A DNA stretch of 64,000 nucleotides, taken from the NCBI GenBank assembly GCA_021234155.1, contig JAJEKV010000051.1, positions 8,764,105-8,828,104 of the forward strand, given 5' to 3'. A model generated the notes under the pieces. That model had not been told where the DNA came from, did no database searches, and worked only from the letters and a program-made list of their open reading frames with translations. Positions 9,768-21,220 of this stretch are shown piece by piece. The position numbers and the translations under genes were made by a program. The stretch's first letter is position 1; each line of letters begins with the position of its first letter. This DNA comes from Isoetes taiwanensis. Lineage: Eukaryota; Streptophyta; Lycopodiopsida; Isoetales; Isoetaceae.

Positions 9768-11423
9768 ATGCAAAATGCAAGCAATATTGCAGCCTTAGTG
9801 AAGAGGTGTGCCAATGCAAAGGCTCTGTCAGAAGGCAAACATCTTCACGATTGCATTATAGAGAGAGGATTAGGTCAGGATATTTTTCTAGCAAATCTGC
9901 TTGTGCATATGTACGGCAAGTGTGGAGCTTTAGAAGATGCACGTAAGGTTTTTGATAGTATGCCTAGACGGAATTCTTTTAGTTGGAATATCATGGTTGC
10001 AACATATGCTCAATCCGGATGCTTGACTGAAGCCATTAAAATTTTTCAGAAAATACCTACACCTAATGTGGTGTCTTGGAATGCCCTAATCACGGCTTAT
10101 TCACAAAAAGGGCTGCTTAGAGAAGCTATTCTTTGTTTCCAAAAAATGCCAGAACGTGATGTGGCCTCATGGAATGCTATTGTTGCAGCTTATGCTCAAC
10201 ATGGACTCTTCTATGAAGCAATCCAACTCTTTTACCAAATGCCTCAAAGAGATGTGATCTCATGGAATTCTGTACTTTCAATTTATGTGCAAATTGGCCA
10301 GTTGGAACAGGCTTATGATCTTTTCCAAGAAATGCCGCATCGGAATGTTATATCCTGGACTACTATGATTTCTGCATTTGCTCAACATGGGCAAATGGAA
10401 AAGGCTAACCAGCTCTTTAAACAAATGTCTTATCCTAACATGGTTTCATGGACTGCCATGGTTTCTGGTTATGCTCAAGTAGGACAGCTCAACGAGGCTC
10501 TTAAACTCTTTCAGCAGATGCCACAGCGGGATGTTGTCTCTTGGACCGCCATGGTTACAGGTTATGCACAGCATGGCCACATGAAGGAAGCCTTCCAATT
10601 GTTTAAACAAATGCCATGCCGGAATATAGTCTCTTGGACTGCTCTAATTGTGGGTTATGCTAGTCAGGGGCGCCTTAAAGTTGCTCTAGAACTTTTTCAA
10701 CAGATGGAGTTGGAAGGAATAGTGCCAGATAAGTTTATTCTTGTTTGTCTCCTTGATGCATGCTCCAATCAAGCAGCATTAGAGGCTGGCAAGAAGGTGC
10801 AAGCCTGGGCTGAAGAGTATGTTCACAATTGGGACATTGATATTAGCAATTCTCTGATCAATATGTATGGCAAGTGTGGCAGCCTATACGATGCACATGA
10901 ATTACTCAGAAATTTGCCTCAACAAAGTCTAGTTGCATGGAATTGTGTCATTGCTGCATATGCTCAGCATGGACATGGAAAAGAAGTATTACAGATCGTT
11001 CATCAAATGAGGGCTAAAGGTCTGATGCCTGATGAGATAACCTTAATTGGGATTCTTTCAGCTTGTAGTCATGCAGGCCTCATTGATGAATGTTATCATT
11101 GGTTTCTTTCAACGAGTGTAGGTGAGAACATGAAGCAAACATTGCAACATTATAATTGCATCCTTGATGTTCTCGGACGGACTGGTTGGCTCGAGGTGAC
11201 TGAAGCCATGATTAACAACATTCCATTTCATCCTGATGCTACCTCTTGGACTGCCTTGTTAGCTTCCTGCATGCTTCATGGAAAAATTAAGAATAGAAAG
11301 AATCCTGTAAAGAAGTTTGGAATGGAGAATGTAGCAGCAGAAAAAATTCCTGCTGAGTCTTGTCAATTGAACAGTCCAACAATGGCAATTTTGAATGAAG
11401 ATGACATTATAGAGGAAACTTAG
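9768..11423 (+). CDS. Pentatricopeptide repeat (PPR) protein
   Basis: An intronless frame of about 551 codons built almost wholly of PPR motifs of about 31 residues. Examples are NVISWTTMISAFAQHGQMEKA, then NMVSWTAMVSGYAQVGQLNEA, then DVVSWTAMVTGYAQHG, each preceded by LFxQMP. The end has a longer PPR (ELEGIVPDKFILVCLLDACS) and HYNCILDVLGRTGWLEVTEAM..PDATSWTALLASCMLHG, the C-terminal PPR/E1-like region. No E2 or DYW domain follows, and the protein ends NEDDIIEET. PPR proteins of this land-plant class bind organellar RNA, one repeat per base, for editing or processing. I chose ATG 9768: the frame is open only from 9744 (TGA at 9741-9743) and upstream ATGs at 9740 and 9743 are in another frame. 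A transit peptide is not obvious, so an upstream exon or a small indel near 9745 is possible. Confidence 0.88.
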   Translation: MQNASNIAALVKRCANAKALSEGKHLHDCIIERGLGQDIFLANLLVHMYGKCGALEDARKVFDSMPRRNSFSWNIMVATYAQSGCLTEAIKIFQKIPTPNVVSWNALITAYSQKGLLREAILCFQKMPERDVASWNAIVAAYAQHGLFYEAIQLFYQMPQRDVISWNSVLSIYVQIGQLEQAYDLFQEMPHRNVISWTTMISAFAQHGQMEKANQLFKQMSYPNMVSWTAMVSGYAQVGQLNEALKLFQQMPQRDVVSWTAMVTGYAQHGHMKEAFQLFKQMPCRNIVSWTALIVGYASQGRLKVALELFQQMELEGIVPDKFILVCLLDACSNQAALEAGKKVQAWAEEYVHNWDIDISNSLINMYGKCGSLYDAHELLRNLPQQSLVAWNCVIAAYAQHGHGKEVLQIVHQMRAKGLMPDEITLIGILSACSHAGLIDECYHWFLSTSVGENMKQTLQHYNCILDVLGRTGWLEVTEAMINNIPFHPDATSWTALLASCMLHGKIKNRKNPVKKFGMENVAAEKIPAESCQLNSPTMAILNEDDIIEET

Positions 11424-12606
11424 AGGGAAAGTTTTTATTTGTGCAGGTTTTACTGGAGCAAATTGGTTAGAAGCTCGGTTGAATGAAGATATCTAGGGAG
11501 GAGATTAGGAAATTGAAGCTTCTGTTGGAGTAAGTTTCTCTTTGTTTGTCTTTCTGCGTGTCTGTTTTAGCGTGAAACTAAGACATTTATCTTGCCTAAA
11601 TAGCAATGCATGGTAACCATTAGCTGGGATTGAATGGTGTTAATTACCTGCCTCCCTTTTTTTTAGATAATATGCAACAAGGTCCTTGAGAGCAGTGACG
11701 ATGAACAGGGTTGTGAAGGACATGGAGAACCTCAGAGAAGTTCAAGAAAACGTGATCTGCCAGAAGGTTGTTTCTGTCTGGGAGTAAGAACTATGCAGAT
11801 GCAGGATCATGACAGACTAGGACTATCATATGAAGGCTGTTTCAACATGCAAAAATCTGCCAGAGTGGCATTAGAGAATTGATGGATAAGATGACCAAAC
11901 TGAAAGTAGCCACGAGTCAGATGACAGCGAGAAGGGAAAACATAGTTCTGTAAAGCGTGAGAGGCAGCATAATCAAACATAGGGTAAAGAGTCAAACACC
12001 ACAATTTTGATTAATTAGTTGGGTAGCTCCATTGTGCCTAGTATGATTTTTATGGCCATAGATCTACGGATAAAAGTTCTGGCACTTCTCCAAATTTTAT
12101 GCCCATAGATCTAGAGAGTAGAGCCTTATCAACTTTTACTGATTGCGAAGAGGGTCACAAAGAAGACTTGGATGAGGAACATTTAATCGTTGGATGTGAG
12201 TGTTGTTGAGAGTGTGGGAGGCATAAACATCTGGGATTTGCACTATCACTGCGGTTGTTAGCCAGCAAGCAACGAGGCTCAGAAGTAGTACATGTAGTAT
12301 TTAGAGTTGTTACTAAAACAAGATTGAACAGAAGACACAAACAAGAGACAAGAGTATGAGGAATAGGTAGTTGGAATTGTATTACGAAAAACACGTATGC
12401 ATCTAGGTAGGCTGGTATGCTGACTCATTATTATATCTAACACTCCCCGATCAGCATCAGCCTAGGTCTATCTTCAGTTTATGGAACATGATCTTTAGTT
12501 TGTCACGATCATGCTGAAACTTTATTCGATCAAGTGACTTCGTAACTGATCCCTGTTTCTTATAATGTGTATGCCAATACAATATGCTATCTCCCCCTGC
12601 TGATAA
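11424..12606. other. PPR 3' flank and unassigned sequence
   Basis: Probably includes the PPR 3' UTR. A short plus-strand stretch around 11665-11880 reads open for about 70 codons (ESSDDEQG..) without recognisable domain. From about 12.4 kb the sequence probably belongs to the decayed copia element that follows. Nothing else is supported. Confidence 0.3.
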
Positions 12607-14360
12607 CTAATGTTTCACTTGATTGAGGAGCAGCAAACTAGTAGAAACAAGGATGCAATCGTCTACATACAAGGCCAAATAGACAATATCTTTGTGTCTG
12701 ACTTTTGATACAGGATTGGATCGGCCTCGGAAGTTCCCAAAACCAAGAGCAATGCAAGCTTTGATCAAATCAAGCTCTCGGTGACCGTGACTGCTTGAGA
12801 CCATATAGTGCTTCGTGTAACTTACACACCAAATGTTCATGACCAACTGCTATGTATCCCTCTAGCTATGTATCTCTCTGGCCGAGACACTATTAAGTGT
12901 TAAAGGGATCTAAAACTATATTGTCAGTAGCAACTAGAAGGTCTTGTACTTGTTTATGAGAGGTGGATGCTTGAGAATGGAGGGAGGGCCTTTTGACTGA
13001 GATAAAGCATACGGCCACTTTGCTCTTCCATTTGGAGCTATCACGGTGTTCTTGGATGGGCGTGTGACACTAACATAGGTGCTGGGTTGTTGCATCGCTT
13101 GTGGAACATCTTCAATATCACCTACATGAACTTGAGAGGCTCTGAGCACATGAGAAGATGGAGAGGGTAACTTTGGAGCTGCTGTAGGTGCTGTAACCTA
13201 CACAAAATCAGCAGGTACTTCATACAAGTTCTTTGATGTACTCAGTGAAGATGCAAGCCTTGAGGAGGAAAAACTGAAATGATCCACAACACACCATTCA
13301 TCTAATATATCCAACTCAATAAATTGTCGACCCACCATAGCAATGGTTGCTGTCCATAAAACATACTCTCATGGAATATGATATCCCTGCTGATTATCAA
13401 AATGTTGGTGTCAAGAGAATACTGTACACCTTAGACTCAAGTGAATAATCTACATAAATGCGCGTCACACTTTTCGTGTCCAGTTATTTCCTTTTGCCAT
13501 TTGGTGCTTGAGGATAGGCTATACAACCAAAGATTCTTAAATGACCAATAGATGATTTCCGGCTCATCCAAGCTTAGTATGGTATAAGACATTTCAATGC
13601 AGATGTAGGCAATCTGTTTCTTAAATAATGTGTTGTTTCTTAAATAGGATATTGTCATGATGGCCTCACTCCAAAATTTGTTTGGTAACCTGACATGGTT
13701 AAGCATGGTTCTAATAAACTTTAAAAGAGTGCGGTTCATCCTCTCAACTTTCCCATTTGTTTGTTGGGGCGTGTAAGGAACTGTCAACTAGTGATGAATG
13801 CCCATATCCTTGAGATATTTCTCAAACTTTCTGAACACATATTCCCCTTCATTGTGAATGCGTAGCATTTTGTAGCATTTTGATCCACTCGATTAATTGA
13901 TTTTCCATCTCAATATGAAACTCTTGGAATGCCTGTAGAACTTCTGATTTCCTGGCCAAGAGTTAACAATGAAAAAGCGTGAAAAATCAACACATTCTCT
14001 GATCAAGTGCTCTCTCCTACTAGAAAAGAGTGCATTTTCTGCCTTTCCATCGTACAAGCTTCACAAAATTCTAGATCAATATCATTGAGCTCAGGGAAAT
14101 TAGCCACCATGTGTTATTGTGCCAAGGTTTGTAGGGCTTGTACATGCGGGTGTCCAAAATGCTCATGCCATGATTTCAGCTTTGAATCATCTGTCTTTGT
14201 TATTAGAGATTTAGGCGGCTCTCTGATTAGCACATGAAGTTTATAATGTCCATCAATATGTGTGCCAATAGCCACTAACTTGCCCATCTCATCATGGATA
14301 TAACAATTTGATTTTGTAAATAATTGATAGATAGATAGAATAATTGTAATGTCCATCTAT
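12607..14360 (-). mobile_element. Decayed Ty1/copia retrotransposon (pre-integrase, integrase, RT fragments)
   Basis: Read right to left, the fragments follow copia pol order. At 14114-14356 is a GAG-pre-integrase piece with KLKSWHEHFGHPHVQALQ (the LWHxRLGH block). At 13437-13787 is an integrase piece with YTPQQTNGKVERMNRTLL and LPNKFWSEAIMTISYLRN. At 12607-12846 is a reverse-transcriptase piece with KACIALGFG and YLALYVDDCILV, keeping the YVDD catalytic motif. The pieces are separated by stops and frame changes, and the N-terminal gag and most of the RT palm are missing or unrecognisable. No LTR pair was found, so this is an old, inactive fragment. Confidence 0.85.
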
Positions 14361-14759
14361 CCCCTTGAGGGCTTTGGACCATACATAGGGCAGATTGTGA
14401 GCCCTGCTTTCAGCAATCCATCAGAATTATATAACCGCTTTTAGGGTACCTAATAGATCCACAACGTCATATCTGGATATTTTTGTCGCTCTTTCCTGGT
14501 TGCAAGTCTCCATACTCAGTTGCCAGTTTCATTGAAAGCAGTTACATCCCGACTTCCTTCATTTTAGGTTATATTTCTATCGCATGCACTTTATTCTATT
14601 CTCAGACTATTTTATTTGACTATTTCCTACGTCATGTCCCTTCCTGTTTGCTAAGGGACTTTGTACTTATTCCATTTAAGAAACACAAGCATAATATCCA
14701 AACTTAAATTGTCATGTATTTATTGATTCCAAAAAAATACAGTTAATACGTCCATCGAA

Positions 14760-15302
14760 ATGAAGATGACCGGGCTACTGGCTTTCCTGATTAGATCAAG
14801 ACTAAGAACATTTATATATAGAATCAAGAAAACCACAAAGAGACCATGGTGGTCATGGTGTCACAACGGTTATATCTTTATCACACACGTTCCACCTAAG
14901 AGGAACCAACTGATCGAGCATTTTTCGACCATTTCCAAGCCTTGGGAGCAACTTGAAGAACATGGAAAGCCTCATGAGGAGGTGACTCTCGAGCCACGCA
15001 CTGGCCCATCCAAAATTTACTTCTTTCCCCCATCCTTTCTTCAATCATCGGGTCAAATGTGCTTGTTTCCCAAACTCCATGGATCTAATGCAATGCTTGC
15101 GGGGTCTTTGCGGTTTATGAAGGAAAATCTTCTTTGCTCTCCTCCTCATCCCTTTAGGTTCTGTAATATATGCGATCACGGGCAAGTTTATTCCAAAGCC
15201 CTAGTAAGAATGTGGCTTGAGCAGGAGCTATGCCGGGTTCAGTACCACTTAGAAGAGAGGAATTCCATAGTTGACAATTATAGCGCCATTAGCCAGAAAT
15301 AA
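14760..15302 (+). CDS. Hypothetical 180-codon ORF, doubtful
   Basis: An uninterrupted ATG-started frame whose product is rich in basic residues and prolines (KKTTKRPWWSW, TGPSKIYFFPPSFLQSSG). No domain, signal peptide or repeat is recognised. A shorter minus-strand frame overlaps it. It lies between the copia fragment and copy B. It may be chance, or a decayed piece of an element. Confidence 0.2.
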   Translation: MKMTGLLAFLIRSRLRTFIYRIKKTTKRPWWSWCHNGYIFITHVPPKRNQLIEHFSTISKPWEQLEEHGKPHEEVTLEPRTGPSKIYFFPPSFLQSSGQMCLFPKLHGSNAMLAGSLRFMKENLLCSPPHPFRFCNICDHGQVYSKALVRMWLEQELCRVQYHLEERNSIVDNYSAISQK

Positions 15303-15584
15303 TGAACAAAAAGTTGCAAAGCTGAAATAGTTGGTAGACTATTCATTTAATTCAGGCGCATACAATTATATGCACATACAATTCGTTCATAGATTTCATG
15401 ACTTGGATAAGCAACGCCTTTTTTGACTCGTGAGTTGAGGAAGACCTTTAGAATATAATATACAAGTTATTTCATTATAGTACAGCATATACAAAGAGTA
15501 AATTTTGAACACTTTTTACAAATTATTTTCCAACACTAAAAAACCATTGATCTTGTTCATGATAATACTTCATGTCCATCGCCC

Positions 15585-16050
15585 TCATAATTTCGTTGCT
15601 CTCTCAATCAACCCCCGAGCTTCGAATAGTTCCTTAGTACCTCGGCCATCAGAATGCAAAACAAGGACGATATCCTGATCGAGGTCGTTCACGTGCGCAA
15701 CCCTTTCATTGCCCCATACAAACTTGGACTTTAATACGGCAGCCCGAGTACAGATAGGAAATTCACAACATTTCACTTTGCCATAGAAAACCAGAGATGG
15801 CCACTTGGAATCCCCGGTCCATGCATCAATCAATGATTTCTTTTGCTTGAGGATAGACCATTCTATTTTATGTTTTTGTCGGCTTCTGTGAGGTGTTGAG
15901 CTGAGGGAGATGACCATCTTGGTACACTGCAGCCAAGACTCCATTGACATAAAAAATCACGCATTTTATGGACGCATCTGGATCCCAGTTCATGTTCGGC
16001 TCCGATCAGATTTTCTGTTCGGGATCCAGAGCTGGGATCTTGATTCTTTC
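15585..16050 (-). pseudogene. Copy B, truncated FCP1-like domain
   Basis: The minus strand reads FYVNGVLAAVYQDG (degenerate motif I, where copy A has FDVNGVLA and the first Asp has become Tyr), then ...KSKFVWGNERVAHVNDLDQD, aligned with copy A's FKFVWGNERVEHVKDLDPA. It then jumps straight to LHSDGRGTKELFEARGL, which matches the end of copy A (SLHGTRSREQ). About 90 residues with the IDDS motif are missing. Loss of the motif I nucleophile and of motif IV rules out phosphatase activity. Confidence 0.7.
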
Positions 16051-16352
16051 CTTGCTATTGCCTGCACCTACCACTGCTTGTGAGCTTGTAGCTTCATTTG
16101 CGGCAGAGTCCTTTTGTGCACAATATCTAGCATAATAATAGGGGGGCCCCTTTTGAATTTTTGTACATTTTTTAATATGGTTTTGCTATGATTTAGTGGT
16201 CGTATTCGTTTACATGTACTAAATAGTATTTCTAGAGTGCACCATTTCTTAACCATTCATTTTAAAGAAGGGAAAAAAACATGTGGCCTAGACTTTTTAT
16301 TGTTTGCATTATTTTTGTTTGCTTATCATAAAATAAATACCAAATTTTAACC

Positions 16353-17012
16353 TTACATTTTAGGGCAAAGCAAATATAGGGAATTTTCATACACTGGTTG
16401 GAGTGCTGAGTTGATTATCTTGTACATACCAACCTGGATCAGAATGGCCAATACGACTCCCAATGTTGCAACAAGCAAAGAGGAAGCTAGAATATCCTGA
16501 AATCTGTTCAACCTTCTTTCCTTCGTTTCATTGTTGCTTCCTCCAATAGCATGCATAAGACTGTTATTAGAGCCTCCGTAAACCCCTAAAAGTCTAGAAC
16601 CTGTCTGATCCAGTAAAACTAGTTTCCCATCAAGAAGTGTCTTTAACATGGAAATCCTGCCATGCTGAGTAACAAGAAATAGTTTTATTCCCAAGCTAAG
16701 CAGAGCAGAAAGCCTTTGATTTGCGTACTGTTTTTTCTCCTTTCTAACATCTCTCCTGAAAAAGCTTCTTGCAATCACATAAGCGCGTCCTCTTGAATAC
16801 ATACGTAGTTCAACTTTCGGGTAGAATCGTCGACTTGAAAGGCGTCTATTCAATGTAAAATTGCTGCTAATTCTCAGGTCCATTGCCACCGATTTGGATC
16901 TCCAGGTTTTTTTGCTATCATAGAAATCCATTGGTTGTTTCTGATTATGCATGCACATTCTCTGCCCTGCTTGGAACCCTAGTTCTGCTATTGCCGCTGA
17001 ATGAATGTTCAT
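16353..17012 (-). CDS. Hypothetical 219-residue protein with C-terminal membrane segment
   Basis: An uninterrupted ATG-started frame in the long insert of copy B. The N-terminal ~100 residues are basic and rich in R, S and K (SSRRFYPKVELRMYSRGRAY, FFRRDVRKEKKQ), and may be a plastid or mitochondrial targeting region. A repeated glycine/asparagine phrase (YGGSNNSLMHAIGGSNNETK) follows. One strong hydrophobic segment (ILASSLLVATLGVVLAILIQ) lies at about residues 173-192. I do not recognise the family. Intactness and composition make it a plausible gene or processed copy, but nothing in the neighbourhood supports a role. Confidence 0.4.
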   Translation of the reverse strand: MNIHSAAIAELGFQAGQRMCMHNQKQPMDFYDSKKTWRSKSVAMDLRISSNFTLNRRLSSRRFYPKVELRMYSRGRAYVIARSFFRRDVRKEKKQYANQRLSALLSLGIKLFLVTQHGRISMLKTLLDGKLVLLDQTGSRLLGVYGGSNNSLMHAIGGSNNETKERRLNRFQDILASSLLVATLGVVLAILIQVGMYKIINSALQPVYENSLYLLCPKM

Positions 17013-20000
17013 ACTGTTCTCTCTCCTCCCGATGTCGTTTGTTGATAGTTTGGTCTTGAGTTCCGAGTGTTTCTTGTTTCCTTCTGCAAAACTCAGGACA
17101 AGCTTAGTTATTTGGGTTCATATATGGCTCTACTACCACAACGAAGCAAAGATGCCGTCATGGTATTGACAAACTCCTTCTCCAAAACTGTTAGCTTCGT
17201 TTGCACCTTCTCCAAGATCAGAGCTTGCTGTTCGCCTTAAGGAGTTTAGAAACTAGCGTAAGTATTAGCCAAAAGGTCTTTCGGTTGGGGAAATTTTTGC
17301 AGGACTTCGATGCATTGTAGACTTCTATTAGGGAAACTGGATTCTGATCCTTGCTAATATCCAGATGGGGTCTTCGGCTTTTCGGCTTGTGGCTTATGGA
17401 GGTGAAGGAATTCATTATTTTGTGGAGCAATTTATCCAGCTGGTAAGATGATTGTTTTTGCATGACATATCCACAAATGCCTCTGATGTTGTGATGGCAT
17501 AACATTTGTGCCTTGCAAAGAATGCAATGAAAGCTGCAAGATATTTAGGACAATTCTCCAGATGCCTTGATTGGGGCTTATTTCTTGATTTTTGATTGGG
17601 GCTAAACTTGTTTCCTCATTCACTTATGGGTTTCTAAGTTTGAGCCCAAATGAAGTAGAAAAAACAGATCAGATGTCCTGATTGCATGAAAACATGTGTT
17701 ACGCAAGGGAGCTAAATCTTGTGTTGAATGATATCTCTGTAATACCATTTAAAATGTGTGAACAGTAGCCATGCAGGCTTTTGAAATATGTCTTGTACAC
17801 AATTGTTTTGGCTTTTGTACAATTATGAGATTCTTACCCCTCTATTTGGAAGACTGTTTCAAACAATGGTTTTCATGAGAGCTTGCCTTTCTGTGGCAAC
17901 TTCTTTTGGAATTATTGTTGACCCTAAACCTGGCTTATAGGTCAACCACAAGAATCCAATTCAAGTTTTCACTCAAATTGGGGTTAGGACCTCCAGATCA
18001 CTTAAGGTGATCAGTCTATGCAAGAAAATTCCAAAGATAAGTTCAAAAAGTTTGAGTTCTATACCTTTCCCATTTTCAAAAAATGGTACCTTTGCCAAAA
18101 CAATTGTGGTGTTGGGATGCAGATCGATTTTTTGAGTCAGATGCTGTAGACTTGGTCTAAAAAGTTGTAGGTAGCCAACAGTAAAGCCTCTGACCAAGTC
18201 AGAGGTTTAATCTATGAGTTATTCGAGCTCAAAGTGAGGTCAAATTTTGGTCAATAGAGGTCAAATGTAGAAAACAGTGATCAGGAATTGAGATTTGGAG
18301 TTGCCAATCACTTTTTTGAGAATTTCCAAAGCAGATAGGTTGCAATGGTGTTGGAGAAGAGAGGCAAGCAGTCAAATCCTAGTTTGGAGGTGTATAGGTA
18401 GTTTTTGTGACTGGATTTGGCAAAATACAGTCAAAACTGTTCAAACCCGAGAGCAATTTTTTTGAATTTGAGCTACACTTGGTATTTTTGAGTGATTCCA
18501 ACTCCTTTGGCTTTCTTAACACCCAAGGATAGGTGGCAAACAGGCCAAAGGCGCTAAAAACACTCAGGGATTTTTCTATAGAATTTTTTGTGGCAAGAAT
18601 TGCTAAGGAAAATATCAGAGACAAATTCAACAACTTGACAGTCAATTTGGATTGATATGAAGGTAAATATATCAAGATAACAACAGATAAGGATGCTTCA
18701 TGGCTTCAAGTACAAGAAAATAATCATCAGAAGTCATAAGGTAATTTCTAAAAGTAATGTCAACTAAATCTTGTAGATCCAGTTGAGGAGAGCTCAAGAA
18801 CTTCAAGGATGTCCAGATCTTGCTCAGCAATGATCAATGTATGATCTGAATACTTCTGGGCCTTCGAAAAACTTCTGTTGTTGATTCCCTGGTATATAAG
18901 TTTGAATTTTATGATTCCGGCATCTTAGGGCTTAGATTTAGGCTTAATTTGATGCTTAAGAGCAGGGATCCAGGTTTAGGTAGGTCTTAAGGTTTAAGAA
19001 CTCGGTTCCGGCGTGATTCGAGCTTGTTTCCAGTTTTAGGTCTGCTCAGCTGTATTTTCGAAGATCTGCGCGATACGGTCACCGTATTTTTCAAAGTATA
19101 AACCATGAATATTCCGTATTTTGAGTTTTTGAAAAGCTAGACTATGGTTTGGAAGGGTTACCCATAAAAACATTGAAGGAGTGAGCCATTGGAGCAAGGA
19201 CAACCCTAATTTTTGGGGGAATATACCCGATTTTAAGCATTATGAGGGAGAATATTCCACATAACATGGCCCTTTTATAGCACAATGGTGAATAGGTATG
19301 GGGAGGAATTTGCAAGAACATGACATAGGAAAAAAAAGGCAAAAGCCATGGGGGAAATGGTGGGAATAAATTATGGAGGAATAAGGATGTATGGGGGAAG
19401 AAAAATTAGGCAAGATATGATGGGGTATGCAAGAGTGAACAAAGGGAGTATAAACATAGGAAAAAGGCTAGGAAATTTTAAAAGGGCAAAAATAAAAATG
19501 AGTGAGAATGGCTAGGGAATGGAACCAAATACCATAGGGTCTTCCAAACTTTGAACTTCCAATCTTCAAAAAATGCCTTCCAAACATCTTAACCCAGAAT
19601 CTTCTAGAGCATATTCTTGACTAAGCACTTTGACCTTAAATAAAATACCTCATGTGAGTTTTTGATCCTTGAGCACTTGTTGACTTGAAGAATGAACACC
19701 CTTTGACCTCCATATCAATGTTGAATGCCAAGAATCTTCCAAACTTTGACCTAGTCTTCTAAAGTAAATTGACCTAGTTTGAACATATAGATCTCCATTA
19801 GCATGTTGCCCTTTGGAGGCAACAATTATCATTGTTTGTGCTATATTGTCTGCCTACTGAATGTCATGCAGGAAACGTGATTCATTCTCCTCCTGGAGAT
19901 GTGGAGATATTAAGTAATAAACCTATTATTGTTATATGCTGAAGCAGGATGAATTCTAGGTGATGTTGGAGCGTCATATGGCAGATTTGACCTCTTCTAC

Positions 20001-20140
20001 TCCTCTGAATCTTCAGTATTTTGCCAGAAAGTTTAGTCCTAAGAGTTTTTTCCTTCCAGTGCTTCTCCACTAACAATCGCATCAGCGCAGCATGATGCCG
20101 ATGTTTGTGACCTAAATGCTGTCCTCATATTGATTATTTT
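17013..20140. other. Non-coding insert sequence within copy B
   Basis: AT-rich DNA without recognisable coding motifs. It forms most of the extra ~5 kb lying between the central block and the FCP1 end of copy B. Repeated words such as CTTCCAAACTTTGAC (19.53 and 19.74 kb) and TCACCGTATTTT are present, but no terminal repeats could be defined by eye. Confidence 0.35.
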
Positions 20141-20144
20141 GCAG

Positions 20145-20301
20145 ATTTGAAATGCAATTACTGGCTGGGTCATGTTCTTGCTGCTGCAGTTTTTGGCCCA
20201 AAGGATTTACTGCCTGTGTTAACTTCTTACTACAAATTACCTATTCCTCAAGTCTGGCTTCCAGAAATTGGGCTTCTAGAAGCATTACGTGGTTTATATT
20301 A
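20145..20301 (+). CDS. Putative last exon of an unidentified gene
   Basis: A TTTTGCAG acceptor at 20137-20144 is followed by an open frame reading DLKCNYWLGHVLAAAVFGPK, then LLPVLTSYYKLPIPQVWLPE, ending in TAA at 20299-20301. The protein-like composition and splice acceptor suggest a real or recently decayed exon. No other exons were identified on the plus strand nearby and the family is not recognised. Confidence 0.28.
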
Positions 20302-21220
20302 AAGGAAAGGTGAGGAATTCTTGTCTTATGGGCTTTGGCCTAGGAAATTAAGATTGAATTCTTACTAGCAAAAATGCTTATACAAGCTGACATTCTTTGC
20401 ATGGATTGTTGTTGCAGGGATTCTTAAGGTTTGATACTATGGCAAGTTGCAAGTCCATGTGAATAAAAATGTGGATAGCTTGCTTGAATATTTGTTGTAC
20501 TTTGCATCAGTTTGGATCTGTACCCCGTGGGACGGTATTGATTGTGGCCATTTTGCAATTGCCCATGATTGGGCCTTACCCATGTGATTACCTTGCATAT
20601 TTCTTTCAAAGAATACGAGTCTTATTATCACGTTCATGTAAGCTTATTGGCCTCCCTTTTCAACTAAAGATTGTACAGTAAAAACTTATCTCGTCACTCT
20701 GGATATTGCATTGCAAAGAGAAATAAAGGTTTTATAGTTCTACAAAAGATATGCTGTATCTCTTTGTTTCCCTAAGGGCCATAAGGGCAGAATCTATTAA
20801 CATTAATTAACTTAAACCATTGCATCTAACATTTTTAAATTAAAATCCCCCTGAAACCCCCTTTGGTTTGGGTGCATATTCACACGGGGGGTTACGTAGG
20901 GCAGCGAGAGCTGTTGGATGGGCATATTTGGCCTTTATTCCTTGATCTGGACCGTACATAGCGATCCTCGTTTATGGAGTATGCCTGTACAAGTTTTTGT
21001 ACACTGTATATTGAGGTTTGCAAAATACTATAAGGTTTGGAGGGATGTACTTAATGGTGTTAATTTTTTCATGTATGGTTGCTGTTGATTAGCATCAGAA
21101 CCATTATGAGGTGTGGGCTGGCTGACCGAATCTCGGATGTTTGTCGATGAGGTCGATGGAGATGCAACTAGATTGGGGTCCTTAAAATAATAAATGCTAC
21201 TAGGCAAAAGTAGAGGACTT
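20302..21220. other. Non-coding
   Basis: No gene recognised. AT-rich with short open frames on both strands that lack motifs. Confidence 0.3.

Noticed and set aside
9740-9946. Cysteine-containing 68-codon frame at the start of the PPR gene
   Set aside because: It overlaps the PPR frame by one-base shift and ends quickly; its cysteines are by-products of PPR codons.
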